This document shows positions 48,986 through 57,930 of a DNA stretch of 64,000 bases, piece by piece. Source of the stretch: Ruegeria sp. Ofav3-42 (lineage in GTDB: Bacteria; Pseudomonadota; Alphaproteobacteria; Rhodobacterales; Rhodobacteraceae). Numbering within the stretch: position 1 is the stretch's first letter; each line of letters begins with the position of its first letter. The position numbers and the translations under genes were made by a program. The stretch covers positions 186,001 to 250,000 of the forward strand of contig NZ_JAKRGB010000001.1 in assembly GCF_022347725.1 (NCBI RefSeq). Direction: 5' to 3'. The notes beneath the pieces were generated by a model. It was given only the letters and a program-made list of their open reading frames with translations. It searched no databases and was not told where the DNA came from.

Positions 48986-49444
48986 ATGAAGCTTTCGACA
49001 AAGGGTCGTTACGCGATGGTCGCATTGGCCGATATCGCTCTGCAGCCGACAGACGGGCTGGTAACGCTCAGCGAAATTTCCGAACGTCAGGATATCTCAT
49101 TGCCTTACCTCGAGCAGTTGTTCGTCAAATTGCGCAGGGCGGATCTGGTTGCCTCAGTGCGCGGGCCGGGTGGTGGGTACCGTCTGGCGCGCCCAGCATC
49201 AGAGATTCGGGTTGTCGAAATCCTGGCCGCAGTAGACGAAACCGTAGATGCATTGCAAAAGGGCGCTGGTGCTTCAGGGGCGTCTTCGGGCAGCAGGGCG
49301 CAGTCCTTGACTAACCGTCTTTGGGAAGGTCTCAGCGCGCATGTCTATGTGTTTCTGCATCAGACCCGACTGTCTGACGTGATCAAGAACGATTTGGCCC
49401 CGTGCCCCGCTGTACCCAGCCTGTTTGCCGTGGTTGATGAGTAA
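48986..49444 (+). CDS. iscR: Rrf2-family regulator IscR (one-cysteine type)
   Basis: A 152-residue Rrf2 protein. The winged helix is at the start (KLSTKGRYAMVALADIALQP, then ISLPYLEQLFVKLRRADLV and VRGPGGGYRLARP). Only one cysteine is present (Cys 140), while classical IscR has three for the 2Fe-2S cluster. The Rhodobacter sphaeroides IscR is known to have this atypical form and to repress Fe-S genes. ATG 48986, preceded by GAGGG, starts the conserved domain. First gene of the suf operon. Confidence 0.88.
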   Translation: MKLSTKGRYAMVALADIALQPTDGLVTLSEISERQDISLPYLEQLFVKLRRADLVASVRGPGGGYRLARPASEIRVVEILAAVDETVDALQKGAGASGASSGSRAQSLTNRLWEGLSAHVYVFLHQTRLSDVIKNDLAPCPAVPSLFAVVDE

Positions 49445-49495
49445 TCCGATGCCGATCGCTGTTTACTCGTTTTGCGTCAGGGAAAAGATGTATCT

Positions 49496-50539
49496 ATGAA
49501 ACGTGTTTACCTGGATCACAACGCGACGACCCCGCTGCGACCCGAGGCGCGCGACGCCATGGTGGCCGCAATGGAGTTGTGCGGTAATCCATCTTCGGTC
49601 CATGCCGAAGGCCGCGCGGCCAAAGCTTTGGTCGAACGCGCCAGGGCGCAGATAGCCGCAGCGTTCGGGGCGGATGGGGCGGATATCGTGTTCACGTCTG
49701 GTTCGACCGAAGGTGCCGCATTGGCTTTGGCAGGCCGCGATCTCCATGGTTCAGCCGTTGAACATGACGCGATCAGATCTTGGATCATCGAAGATTTACC
49801 GGCCTCTCAATCCGGCCTTGTGGACGTGGCCAACCCCGCTCAATCGGCACTGCAACTGGCAAACTCTGAAACCGGAATTGTCCAGACGTTGCCTCCCGGC
49901 TTGGCCGTCACGGATGCGACTCAGGCGTTTGGCAAATTGCCGGTTGCCTTTAACTGGATGGGTGCGCAAATGGCGCTGATTTCGGCGCATAAGCTGGGTG
50001 GACCGAAAGGTATTGGTGCCGTCGTGATGAAACGTGGCACGGATCTGCCTGCATTGATCAAGGGTGGAGGCCAGGAGATGGGCCGTCGCTCGGGCACGGA
50101 AAATGTCATTGGAATCGCGGGTTTCGGGGCCGCAGCCGAAGCAGCTGCTCAGGATCTTGCCAACGGTGTCTGGGAACAGGTTCGTGAGTTTAGAAATATT
50201 CTAGAAAATGCCCTTGAGGCTGGTTCTAAATCTACTATTTTTGTCGGGAAAGGTCGGGACCGCCTACCGAATACCTCGTGTTTCGCAACCCCCGGCTGGA
50301 AAGGCGAAACACAGGTCATGCAGATGGATTTGGCGGGTTTCGCTGTCAGTGCAGGCTCTGCGTGTTCCAGCGGGAAGGTCCGGGCCAGTGCGGTATTGAC
50401 CGCCATGGGATATGATGAGGTGACGGCAGCCAGCGCGATCCGCGTGTCTCTGGGTCCTCAGACGATCGAAGAAGATGTGCTGCGTTTCGCCGAAACGTGG
50501 CTTGAGAAAGAAAAGAAGCATCGCGCGCGCGCCGCGTGA
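49496..50539 (+). CDS. Cysteine desulfurase, NifS/IscS-like
   Basis: A 347-residue class V aminotransferase-fold enzyme, shorter than IscS (about 404). It shows YLDHNATTPLRPEA, His 90, the PLP lysine in SAHKLGGPKGIGAV (Lys 166) and the persulfide Cys 290 in SAGSACSSGKVRASAV. It should transfer sulfur from cysteine to the Suf scaffold. The operon also contains a SufS-type enzyme, so two desulfurases serve it. The short form lacks part of the C-terminus. ATG 49496 has GGGAAAAG upstream. Confidence 0.9.
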   Translation: MKRVYLDHNATTPLRPEARDAMVAAMELCGNPSSVHAEGRAAKALVERARAQIAAAFGADGADIVFTSGSTEGAALALAGRDLHGSAVEHDAIRSWIIEDLPASQSGLVDVANPAQSALQLANSETGIVQTLPPGLAVTDATQAFGKLPVAFNWMGAQMALISAHKLGGPKGIGAVVMKRGTDLPALIKGGGQEMGRRSGTENVIGIAGFGAAAEAAAQDLANGVWEQVREFRNILENALEAGSKSTIFVGKGRDRLPNTSCFATPGWKGETQVMQMDLAGFAVSAGSACSSGKVRASAVLTAMGYDEVTAASAIRVSLGPQTIEEDVLRFAETWLEKEKKHRARAA

Positions 50540-50557
50540 TCTGACGGAGGGTGTCAT

Positions 50558-52078
50558 ATGGCCGCTTTGGACCAGACCCAGGTAAAAGAGGGTGTCGATC
50601 AGGAAACCGTGGATGCGGTACGCGAGGTCGGAACCTACAAATACGGATGGGATACCGATATCGAGATGGAGTACGCCCCCAAGGGCGTGAACCCGGATAT
50701 CGTTCGATTGATCTCGGAAAAGAATGAAGAGCCCGAGTGGATGACCGAATGGCGTCTGGCCGCGTTTGAACGCTGGACCAAGATGGATGAGCCGAACTGG
50801 GCCATGGTCCATTATCCTAAGATCGATTTTCAGGACCAGTATTACTATGCCCGTCCCAAATCGATGGAAGAGAAGCCGAAATCTCTGGACGAGGTCGACC
50901 CCAAGCTGCTGGCGACCTACGAAAAGCTGGGTATCCCGCTGAAAGAACAGATGATTCTGGCTGGCGTTGAAGGCGCTGAGGATATGCCGGCTGAAGGCCG
51001 CAAGGTCGCGGTCGACGCGGTGTTTGACTCGGTTTCTGTTGGTACGACATTCCAGGACGAACTGGCAAAACACGGCGTGATCTTCTGTTCTATTTCAGAG
51101 GCGATCAAAGAGCATCCCGAACTGGTCAAGAAGTATCTTGGCTCCGTGGTTCCGGTTTCGGACAACTTCTACGCCACGCTGAACTCGGCCGTGTTCTCGG
51201 ACGGCTCGTTCGTCTACATCCCACCGGGCGTTCGCTGCCCGATGGAGCTGAGCACCTATTTCCGCATAAACGCGGAAAACACGGGTCAGTTCGAACGCAC
51301 GCTGATAATTGCGGACAAGGGCTCCTACGTCTCGTATCTTGAGGGCTGCACCGCGCCGCAACGCGACACCGCCCAGCTGCACGCGGCGGTTGTCGAGATC
51401 ATCATCGAAGAAGATGCTGAGGTGAAGTACTCGACCGTTCAGAACTGGTTCCCGGGAGATGAGAACGGCAAGGGCGGTATCTACAATTTCGTGACCAAAC
51501 GTGCCGATTGCCGGGGCGACCGGTCCAAGGTGATGTGGACGCAGGTTGAAACCGGTTCGGCCGTGACCTGGAAATACCCGTCCTGCATCCTGCGCGGTGA
51601 TGAAAGCCAGGGTGAGTTTTATTCGATCGCGATTACCAACAACTATCAGCAGGCCGATACCGGGACCAAGATGGTTCACCTTGGCAAGAACACCAAGTCG
51701 CGTATCGTGTCCAAGGGGATCAGTGCAGGCAAGGCTCAGAACACCTATCGCGGGCTGGTGTCGATGCACCCCAAGGCCAAGGACAGCCGCAACTATACCC
51801 AGTGCGACAGCTTGCTGATCGGCGACAAATGCGGGGCCCACACGGTGCCGTATATCGAAGTTCGCAACAACTCGTCGCGCGTGGAACACGAAGCGACGAC
51901 GTCCAAAGTGGATGACGATCAGCTGTTCTACTGCCGCCAGCGCGGCATGGACGAGGAAGAAGCCGTGGCACTGGTTGTCAACGGGTTCTGCAAGGACGTC
52001 CTGCAGGCACTGCCAATGGAATTCGCGATGGAAGCGCAGCAGCTGGTTGCAATCTCACTGGAAGGCTCGGTTGGCTGA
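50558..52078 (+). CDS. sufB: Fe-S assembly scaffold SufB
   Basis: A 506-residue protein with the SufB beta-helix core: [40 protein letters not shown] and [20 protein letters not shown]. With SufC and SufD it forms the SufBC2D complex on which clusters are built. Normal length, preceded by GGAGG. Its stop overlaps the next small gene. Confidence 0.97.
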   Translation: MAALDQTQVKEGVDQETVDAVREVGTYKYGWDTDIEMEYAPKGVNPDIVRLISEKNEEPEWMTEWRLAAFERWTKMDEPNWAMVHYPKIDFQDQYYYARPKSMEEKPKSLDEVDPKLLATYEKLGIPLKEQMILAGVEGAEDMPAEGRKVAVDAVFDSVSVGTTFQDELAKHGVIFCSISEAIKEHPELVKKYLGSVVPVSDNFYATLNSAVFSDGSFVYIPPGVRCPMELSTYFRINAENTGQFERTLIIADKGSYVSYLEGCTAPQRDTAQLHAAVVEIIIEEDAEVKYSTVQNWFPGDENGKGGIYNFVTKRADCRGDRSKVMWTQVETGSAVTWKYPSCILRGDESQGEFYSIAITNNYQQADTGTKMVHLGKNTKSRIVSKGISAGKAQNTYRGLVSMHPKAKDSRNYTQCDSLLIGDKCGAHTVPYIEVRNNSSRVEHEATTSKVDDDQLFYCRQRGMDEEEAVALVVNGFCKDVLQALPMEFAMEAQQLVAISLEGSVG

Positions 52079-52281
52079 TGGCGCGTAAGCCTGGCAAGTC
52101 CTTCCGTAAGGATGATGTGTTGACCCTTGTGGGATACGCGCTCCCGGTTCTGGGCGGACTGCTGGGCGTTGCCTACGTAAACATCAACCATATGGAATTC
52201 ATAAACCCGGTCTGGGCTGTGGGTGGTGGAGCGATCCTTGGATGGGTCGCTGCACGCATCATGCGCCGGATGCTGGGATAG
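52078..52281 (+). CDS. Small two-helix membrane protein inside the suf operon
   Basis: A 67-residue protein with a basic N-terminus (ARKPGKSFRKDD) and two hydrophobic segments (VLTLVGYALPVLGGLLGVAY and NPVWAVGGGAILGWVAARIM). Its ATG overlaps the sufB stop (TGATGG), so it is translationally coupled. No family is recognised. Its position between sufB and sufC suggests a link to the Suf machinery, which is inference. Confidence 0.7.
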   Translation: MARKPGKSFRKDDVLTLVGYALPVLGGLLGVAYVNINHMEFINPVWAVGGGAILGWVAARIMRRMLG

Positions 52282-52332
52282 ACATAGACCGGGGCTGTCG
52301 AACGCCCCTTGCGTTACGCAAAAGGACAAAAA

Positions 52333-53088
52333 ATGCTGGAAATCAAAAACCTGCACGTGAAGCTTGAGGAAGAAGAAAAGCAAATCCTCAAAGGCGTCGA
52401 CCTTACCGTCGAGGCAGGCAAAGTGCATGCGATCATGGGACCCAACGGTTCGGGCAAGTCAACACTCAGCTATGTGCTGTCGGGCCGCGATGGTTATGAA
52501 GTGACTGAAGGCTCCGCCACTCTGGACGGCGAGGACCTGTTGGAAATGGAACCGGAAGAGCGCGCTGCTGCTGGCGTCTTCCTGGCGTTCCAGTACCCGG
52601 TTGAGATCCCGGGTGTTGGCAACATGACCTTCCTGCGCACTGCCGTGAACGCCCAGCGCAAGGCGCGCGGCGAAGAAGAGCTGTCGGCCGCTGATTTCCT
52701 TAAGCTGGTTCGCGCGAAGGCGAAATCGCTGAAGATCGACGCGGATATGCTCAAACGTCCGGTGAACGTTGGCTTCTCGGGCGGTGAGAAGAAGCGCAAC
52801 GAAATCCTGCAGATGGCGATGCTGGAACCCAAGATGTGCATCCTAGACGAAACGGACTCGGGTCTGGACGTCGATGCGATGAAGCTGGTGGCCGAAGGTG
52901 TGAACGCGTTGCGAGACGAAGGCCGTGGCTTCCTGGTGATCACCCACTATCAGCGCCTGCTGGACCACATCAAACCCGATGTTGTGCACATCATGGCAGA
53001 TGGTCGGATCGTGAAAACCGGTGGTCCTGATCTGGCGCTGGAAGTTGAAAACAACGGTTATGCCGACATTCTGGCCGAGGTGAACTGA
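52333..53088 (+). CDS. sufC: SufC, Fe-S assembly ATPase
   Basis: About 251 residues with Walker A MGPNGSGKSTLSYVLSG, the Suf-type signature VGFSGGEKKRNEILQMA and Walker B MCILDETDSGLDVDAMK. It drives conformational change of SufBD. ATG 52333 is chosen over an earlier in-frame ATG at 52309 because the family starts LEIKNLHVKLE. It ends overlapping sufD. Confidence 0.97.
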   Translation: MLEIKNLHVKLEEEEKQILKGVDLTVEAGKVHAIMGPNGSGKSTLSYVLSGRDGYEVTEGSATLDGEDLLEMEPEERAAAGVFLAFQYPVEIPGVGNMTFLRTAVNAQRKARGEEELSAADFLKLVRAKAKSLKIDADMLKRPVNVGFSGGEKKRNEILQMAMLEPKMCILDETDSGLDVDAMKLVAEGVNALRDEGRGFLVITHYQRLLDHIKPDVVHIMADGRIVKTGGPDLALEVENNGYADILAEVN

Positions 53089-54368
53089 TGGCGTTGCCCG
53101 AAGTTAAACAAACCGCGACTGAGGCGCGGCTGGCCACGTTGACCATGCCCGACGCCGGATGTACCCGCGCCGCGCGCGAAGACGCGCTGGCCCGAGTGCT
53201 GGAGATGGGTCTGCCGGGTCGGCGCGACGAGTACTGGAAGTACACGCGCCCCGACACGCTGATTTCGCCCGAAGCGCCACGTGCCGCGCTGTTCCATTCG
53301 GATGAGCCGCTGCTGTTCGGCAATCTCGACCGCCTGAAAATCGTTTTTATCGATGGCGTGTTCAGCCCCGAGGAATCGGACGATCTGGAGCTGGAAGGCG
53401 TAAAAGTCGAACGTATCGAAGATATCTGCTGCAAGGATATCCATTGGGCCAAAGAGTTGTATGGCGTTCTTGAAGCGCGCGGACAATCTCCGGTTCAACG
53501 GCCACTGGCGGCCTTGAACACGGCGTTTGCGGCGGACGGGGTTGCGATCCATGTCACCGGCAAACCGTCCAAGCCGATCAGTCTGATCTATCGCCATGCG
53601 TCGGAGACCTCTGACGCCATGCTGCACCACATCGTTCGTGTAGAAAGCGGCGCCGAGGTGACAATCCTCGAAAACGGTCCGGCAGCATCGCGTTTCAACA
53701 AGTGCATGGAAATCGACATCGCTGACCGTGGTACGTTGCATCACGTGCGCGCGCAGGGCAGGGATCACGAGCGTCGTGCGGCTACGCACATGTTCACGCG
53801 TCTGGGTCAGGAATCGGTCTACAAATCCTTCACTTTGACAGTGAATGGCATTCTGACTCGCAATGAGCAGGTGATTGAACTGACCGGCGACGATGCGGTT
53901 GCCCATGTGGCGGGCGCTTGCGTCGGCGACGGTGAATTCCACCACGACGATACTGTTTTCATCACCCATGATGCAGTGAATTGCGAAAGCCGTCAGGTCT
54001 TTAAGAAGGTTCTGCGCAATGGCGCAACCGGCGTGTTCCAGGGCAAGATTTTGGTCAAGGAAGGCGCGCAGAAGACCGACGGTTACCAGATCAGCCAGTC
54101 TTTGCTGCTGGATGATGACAGCCAGTTCCTCGCCAAGCCTGAACTTGAGATTTATGCCGACGATGTCGCCTGTTCTCATGGTTCGACCTCGGGTGCGATT
54201 GATGAGACGGCTCTGTTCTACCTGCGGTCGCGCGGTGTTCCGGTAAAGGACGCCACCAACATGCTGACGCTGGCGTTCCTGGCCGAAGCGGTTGAAGAGA
54301 TCGAGGACGCAGCGCTGGCCGAGGCCATCGTAAACCGCCTTGAAGGCTGGTTGTCGCGGCACATCTGA
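53088..54368 (+). CDS. sufD: SufD, Fe-S assembly scaffold subunit
   Basis: A 426-residue SufB/D-family protein. The N-terminus has RRDEYWKYTRPDTLI, and the core ends with VACSHGSTSGAIDETALFYL, the motif with the conserved His. It partners SufB and SufC. Coupled to sufC and to the following Yip1-like gene by one-base (A) overlaps. Confidence 0.95.
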   Translation: MALPEVKQTATEARLATLTMPDAGCTRAAREDALARVLEMGLPGRRDEYWKYTRPDTLISPEAPRAALFHSDEPLLFGNLDRLKIVFIDGVFSPEESDDLELEGVKVERIEDICCKDIHWAKELYGVLEARGQSPVQRPLAALNTAFAADGVAIHVTGKPSKPISLIYRHASETSDAMLHHIVRVESGAEVTILENGPAASRFNKCMEIDIADRGTLHHVRAQGRDHERRAATHMFTRLGQESVYKSFTLTVNGILTRNEQVIELTGDDAVAHVAGACVGDGEFHHDDTVFITHDAVNCESRQVFKKVLRNGATGVFQGKILVKEGAQKTDGYQISQSLLLDDDSQFLAKPELEIYADDVACSHGSTSGAIDETALFYLRSRGVPVKDATNMLTLAFLAEAVEEIEDAALAEAIVNRLEGWLSRHI

Positions 54369-54853
54369 TGCCGTTGACGTCAGATATCGTGGCCACCTAT
54401 CGGGGGCCGGGGCGGGTTGTGCGCCGCTTGCTTGACCTTGGCCCGCGCGAGGACAGGGCGTTGGTGTTTGTCATGGCATTCTGCGTGGTGTTGTTCATCG
54501 CGCAACTGCCCAGTCTGGCACGACGTGCGCACTTTGAAGGAGTGGAGTTGAATGCTTTGATGGGCGCAAGCTTGTTCGGAGTAGTCTTTATTCTTCCGTT
54601 GCTCCTATATCTTCTGGCTTTCTTGTCTCATGGATTGGTTCGGCTGTTTGGAGGGAATGGAACGTCGTACGGAGCGCGCCTTACTTTATTCTGGGCCCTC
54701 CTCTCATCGACACCAGTAGTGTTGCTGCATGGTCTTGTTGCCGGTTTTCTAGGCCCAGGCCCCGCATTGCAAATAGTTGGAGCAATCTGGTTTTTTTTAG
54801 TCCTGTGGTTCTGGCTGTCAGGCCTCATCGAAGCACAAAGGTTGCAAGAATGA
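54368..54853 (+). CDS. Yip1-family membrane protein A, between sufD and sufS
   Basis: A 161-residue protein with an N-terminal soluble start (YRGPGRVVRRLLDLGPRED) and four hydrophobic helices (ALVFVMAFCVVLFIAQLP, LFGVVFILPLLLYLLAFLS and others). It resembles the Yip1-domain family, as does its neighbour, with which it shares the RRLLDLxPxxE start, so the two are probably paralogues. It is coupled to sufD by a one-base overlap. Function unknown. Confidence 0.8.
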   Translation: MPLTSDIVATYRGPGRVVRRLLDLGPREDRALVFVMAFCVVLFIAQLPSLARRAHFEGVELNALMGASLFGVVFILPLLLYLLAFLSHGLVRLFGGNGTSYGARLTLFWALLSSTPVVLLHGLVAGFLGPGPALQIVGAIWFFLVLWFWLSGLIEAQRLQE

Positions 54854-55416
54854 ACCCTGCTAGCATTGTCGAACTTGGTGTACTGACCCTGACCAATCCA
54901 TCCCAGGCAGCGCGGCGTTTGCTGGATTTACGTCCGGGGCGGGAGGTTTTGTGGCTGGCGTTCTTCCTTGCCGTTGTGCTGAACGGTCTTGTGCAGCTTG
55001 GCATCGACCAACTTATCCCGGTGCCCGAGGGCGAGCCTGTTCCGCCCACGCAGCCTATCGCTTTGAACCTGCTCAGGTCTGCTGGTGCAATGATGTTGAG
55101 TGTCGCAGCGTTTCTGTTTGTCGGGCGGATGTTGGGTGGTCGCGCGACATTTGACGATATTCTGACTTTGACGGTCTGGCTGCAGTTCCTGCAGATCGCT
55201 GCGCTGTTGATCACGTTAATCATTACGATCGCGCTTCCGTTCCTTATGCTGATGTTTTTGCTCGCCACCGCGCTGATCAGCCTTTACGTCACGCTCCATT
55301 TCCTCAATGAAGCGCACCAATTCGGTTCGCTTGCAAAGTCCTTCGGGGTCATAGTGTTATCTGCCTTGATTGCAGTGCCATTTGTCCTCGCTCTAACGCC
55401 CGGCGGCCCCGTATAG
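54850..55416 (+). CDS. Yip1-family membrane protein B, between sufD and sufS
   Basis: About 188 residues with an N-terminal RRLLDLRPGREVLWLAFFLA and four to five hydrophobic segments (AGAMMLSVAAFLFVGRMLGG, LQIAALLITLIITIALPFLM). Yip1 superfamily. The ATG overlaps the stop of the preceding gene by four bases. A membrane role is certain from sequence; a link to Fe-S assembly is only inferred from being inside the operon. Confidence 0.8.
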   Translation: MNPASIVELGVLTLTNPSQAARRLLDLRPGREVLWLAFFLAVVLNGLVQLGIDQLIPVPEGEPVPPTQPIALNLLRSAGAMMLSVAAFLFVGRMLGGRATFDDILTLTVWLQFLQIAALLITLIITIALPFLMLMFLLATALISLYVTLHFLNEAHQFGSLAKSFGVIVLSALIAVPFVLALTPGGPV

Positions 55417-55428
55417 GGAAAGAAGACC

Positions 55429-56649
55429 ATGTATGATGTTCAGAAAATTCGCTCTGACTTTCCGATCCTTTCACGGGAGGTGAACGGCAAACCGCTGACC
55501 TATCTGGACAATGGCGCATCGGCGCAAAAGCCGCAGGTCGTGATCGATGCGGTGACGCGGGCATATGCCGAGGAATACTCGAATGTTCACCGCGGTCTGC
55601 ATTTCCTGTCGAATCTGGCGACCGAGAAGTACGAGGCGGTTCGCGGCACCATCGCGCGTTTTCTGGGGGCTGCAAACGAGAACGAGATTGTCCTGAACTC
55701 TGGCACGACCGAAGGAATCAATCTTGTCGCTTACGGCTGGGCCATGCCGCGCCTGCAGGCCGGGGATGAGATCGTGCTGAGCGTGATGGAGCACCACGCC
55801 AATATCGTTCCGTGGCACTTCCTGCGCGAACGTCAGGGCGTGGTCCTGAAATGGGTTGATGTGGACGCGGATGGCGGTCTGGATCCGCAGGCCGTAATCG
55901 ACGCGATCGGTCCTAAGACCAAACTGGTCGCCGTGACACAGTGCTCGAATGTTCTGGGAACCGTGGTCGATGTAAAAGCCATCACCGAAGGCGCCCACGC
56001 CAAAGGCGTTCCGGTGCTGGTAGATGGCAGCCAGGGTGCGGTGCATATGCCTGTGAACGTGCAGGATATCGGATGCGATTTCTACGCAATCACCGGTCAC
56101 AAGCTTTACGGTCCGTCCGGTTCGGGCGCGATCTACATCAAGTCAGAACGCATGGCCGAGATGCGCCCCTTTATAGGCGGCGGAGACATGATCAAAGAGG
56201 TCAGCAAGGATCAGGTGATCTACAACGACCCGCCAATGAAGTTCGAGGCCGGTACACCTGGCATCGTTCAAACCATCGGTCTTGGGGTCGCCCTGGATTA
56301 CATGATGGATTTGGGGATGGAGAATATTGCCACGCATGAGGCGGGCCTGCGCGACTATGCGATGCAGAAACTGACGGGGTTAAACTGGTTGCAGGTTCAG
56401 GGCACGCGCCCGAACAAGGCCGCCATCTTCAGCTTTACGCTGGATGGGGCAGGGCATGCACATGATGTCTCGACGATTCTCGACAAAAAAGGCGTGGCGG
56501 TCCGGGCCGGCCACCACTGCGCCGGTCCGTTGATGGATTTCTACGGCGTCACCGCGACTTGCCGCGCAAGCTTTGGTCTGTATAACACCACGGATGAGGT
56601 GGATACCCTGATCGATGCGCTGGAACTGGCACACGACTTGTTCGCATAA
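55429..56649 (+). CDS. sufS: Cysteine desulfurase SufS
   Basis: A 406-residue class V PLP enzyme with PLP Lys 225 in FYAITGHKLYGPSGSGA, catalytic Cys 364 in VRAGHHCAGPLMDFYG and EHHANIVPWHFLRERQG. This is the standard SufS length and motif set. It supplies sulfur to SufBC2D. No SufE gene is visible next to it. It closes the operon. Confidence 0.96.
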   Translation: MYDVQKIRSDFPILSREVNGKPLTYLDNGASAQKPQVVIDAVTRAYAEEYSNVHRGLHFLSNLATEKYEAVRGTIARFLGAANENEIVLNSGTTEGINLVAYGWAMPRLQAGDEIVLSVMEHHANIVPWHFLRERQGVVLKWVDVDADGGLDPQAVIDAIGPKTKLVAVTQCSNVLGTVVDVKAITEGAHAKGVPVLVDGSQGAVHMPVNVQDIGCDFYAITGHKLYGPSGSGAIYIKSERMAEMRPFIGGGDMIKEVSKDQVIYNDPPMKFEAGTPGIVQTIGLGVALDYMMDLGMENIATHEAGLRDYAMQKLTGLNWLQVQGTRPNKAAIFSFTLDGAGHAHDVSTILDKKGVAVRAGHHCAGPLMDFYGVTATCRASFGLYNTTDEVDTLIDALELAHDLFA

Positions 56650-56714
56650 AGCAGTTTGGCAGCTGTCGATTTCCAGTTGCACCCGGATCGGAACAAGGTT
56701 AGCTAACGGCCAAG

Positions 56715-56791
<77 letters not shown>

Positions 56792-56953
56792 CAATATTAT
56801 TATATATCATAATGGTATAGGCGACACGATGGTGAGCGCGAATTTCTCAATTCAGCTCAGATACCGTTGGTTTCAATTCAGTTTCGTACAATTCCCGAAC
56901 AATCAGTTCGGTCGCAGCCACTTACGGGGTTCTTAAACTGTTGTTTTAGGCCG

Positions 56954-57817
56954 TCAGCTGAAGCGTTTTGCTCCGGCCACACAAATCACCACAAATATCG
57001 TAATCGCGATCATGGATGGTGCAATGGGTTCCGCCAGTAATGCAGCTGCAAGGATAAGACCGAAGAACGGTTGAAGGAGTTGAAGTTGTCCGACACCTGC
57101 GGTGCCGCCCAGTGCCAAGCCGCGATACCAGAAGACAAACCCCACCAGCATCGAAAAGACCGAAACGTAACCCAAACTGAGCCAGACCGGGAGGCTTAGT
57201 CCGCTCAATGTGACCGGCCATGTCGAAACCGCCAAAGCCACCATCAGAGGTAGCGACAAGACGAGGGCCCAGGAAATTACCTGCCATCCGCCCAATCGGC
57301 GGGACAACTGCGCTCCTTCTGCATAGCCCAGTCCGCACAAAAGGATGGCGGCGACCATAAACAGATCTCCTACAAGCGATGCCTCGGCACTTTGGCTGAG
57401 CGCGAAACAGACGACAGCCGCACTTCCCAAAACCGAGAACACCCAGAACATGGCGGCCGGGCGCTCACCGCCACGCAACACGCCGAATGAGGCGGTGGCC
57501 AAGGGCAAGAGCCCGATAAAGACAATCGAATGAGCGGCCGTGATGTGCTGTAAGGCCAGTGCTGTCAAAAGCGGAAAGCCGATCACCACGCCCAGGGCCA
57601 CGATCACAAGCGATTTCAGATCTGATCGCGACGGTTGCTTTTCATTGAACAGGGCAAGCAGGCATAGCGCGAGTAGCCCAGCCAGGACGGCGCGGGCAGA
57701 TGTCAGAAAGAACGGGTCGAGACCGCCAACGGCCACCCGTGTGGCAGGCAGTGATCCGCTGAAAATCAACACACCGAGCAATCCGCTGCCCCAACCCGAA
57801 AACGAAGAGGTCATCAT
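56954..57817 (-). CDS. EamA-family (DMT) transporter
   Basis: About 287 residues with ten predicted transmembrane helices in two EamA repeats (GLLGVLIFSGSLPATRVAVG; SLGYVSVFSMLVGFVFWYRG). It is a drug/metabolite exporter-like protein; the substrate is unknown. ATG 57817 is chosen because AGGAC stands upstream; an ATG directly follows it. It is divergent from a MocR-type regulator across a region with operator-like repeats, a classic regulator-target pairing. Confidence 0.88.
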   Translation of the reverse strand: MMTSSFSGWGSGLLGVLIFSGSLPATRVAVGGLDPFFLTSARAVLAGLLALCLLALFNEKQPSRSDLKSLVIVALGVVIGFPLLTALALQHITAAHSIVFIGLLPLATASFGVLRGGERPAAMFWVFSVLGSAAVVCFALSQSAEASLVGDLFMVAAILLCGLGYAEGAQLSRRLGGWQVISWALVLSLPLMVALAVSTWPVTLSGLSLPVWLSLGYVSVFSMLVGFVFWYRGLALGGTAGVGQLQLLQPFFGLILAAALLAEPIAPSMIAITIFVVICVAGAKRFS

Positions 57818-57822
57818 TAAAT

Positions 57823-57901
57823 GGTCCTTTTTAGGACCTTGTAGCTGGCGCGATGTGGCAAATGCAGATACAAAACAGTACAATAAAAGCAAACTGTACT
57901 G
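57823..57901. promoter_or_regulatory. Divergent promoter region with two inverted repeats
   Basis: GGTCCT-TTTT-AGGACC (57823-57838) lies in the DMT leader, and CAGTACA (57876-57882) with TGTACTG (57895-57901) are perfect seven-base arms with a 12-base spacer. The second pair sits 30 bases before the MocR start. MocR regulators often bind repeats of this size near their own promoter; this assignment is inferred. Confidence 0.5.
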
Positions 57902-57930
57902 CCCATGGGTGGCACACAGAGAAAGCGGAT

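Noticed and set aside
53058..54362. 434-codon minus-strand frame opposite sufD
   Set aside because: sufD is unambiguous on the plus strand, and the antisense product has no family features.
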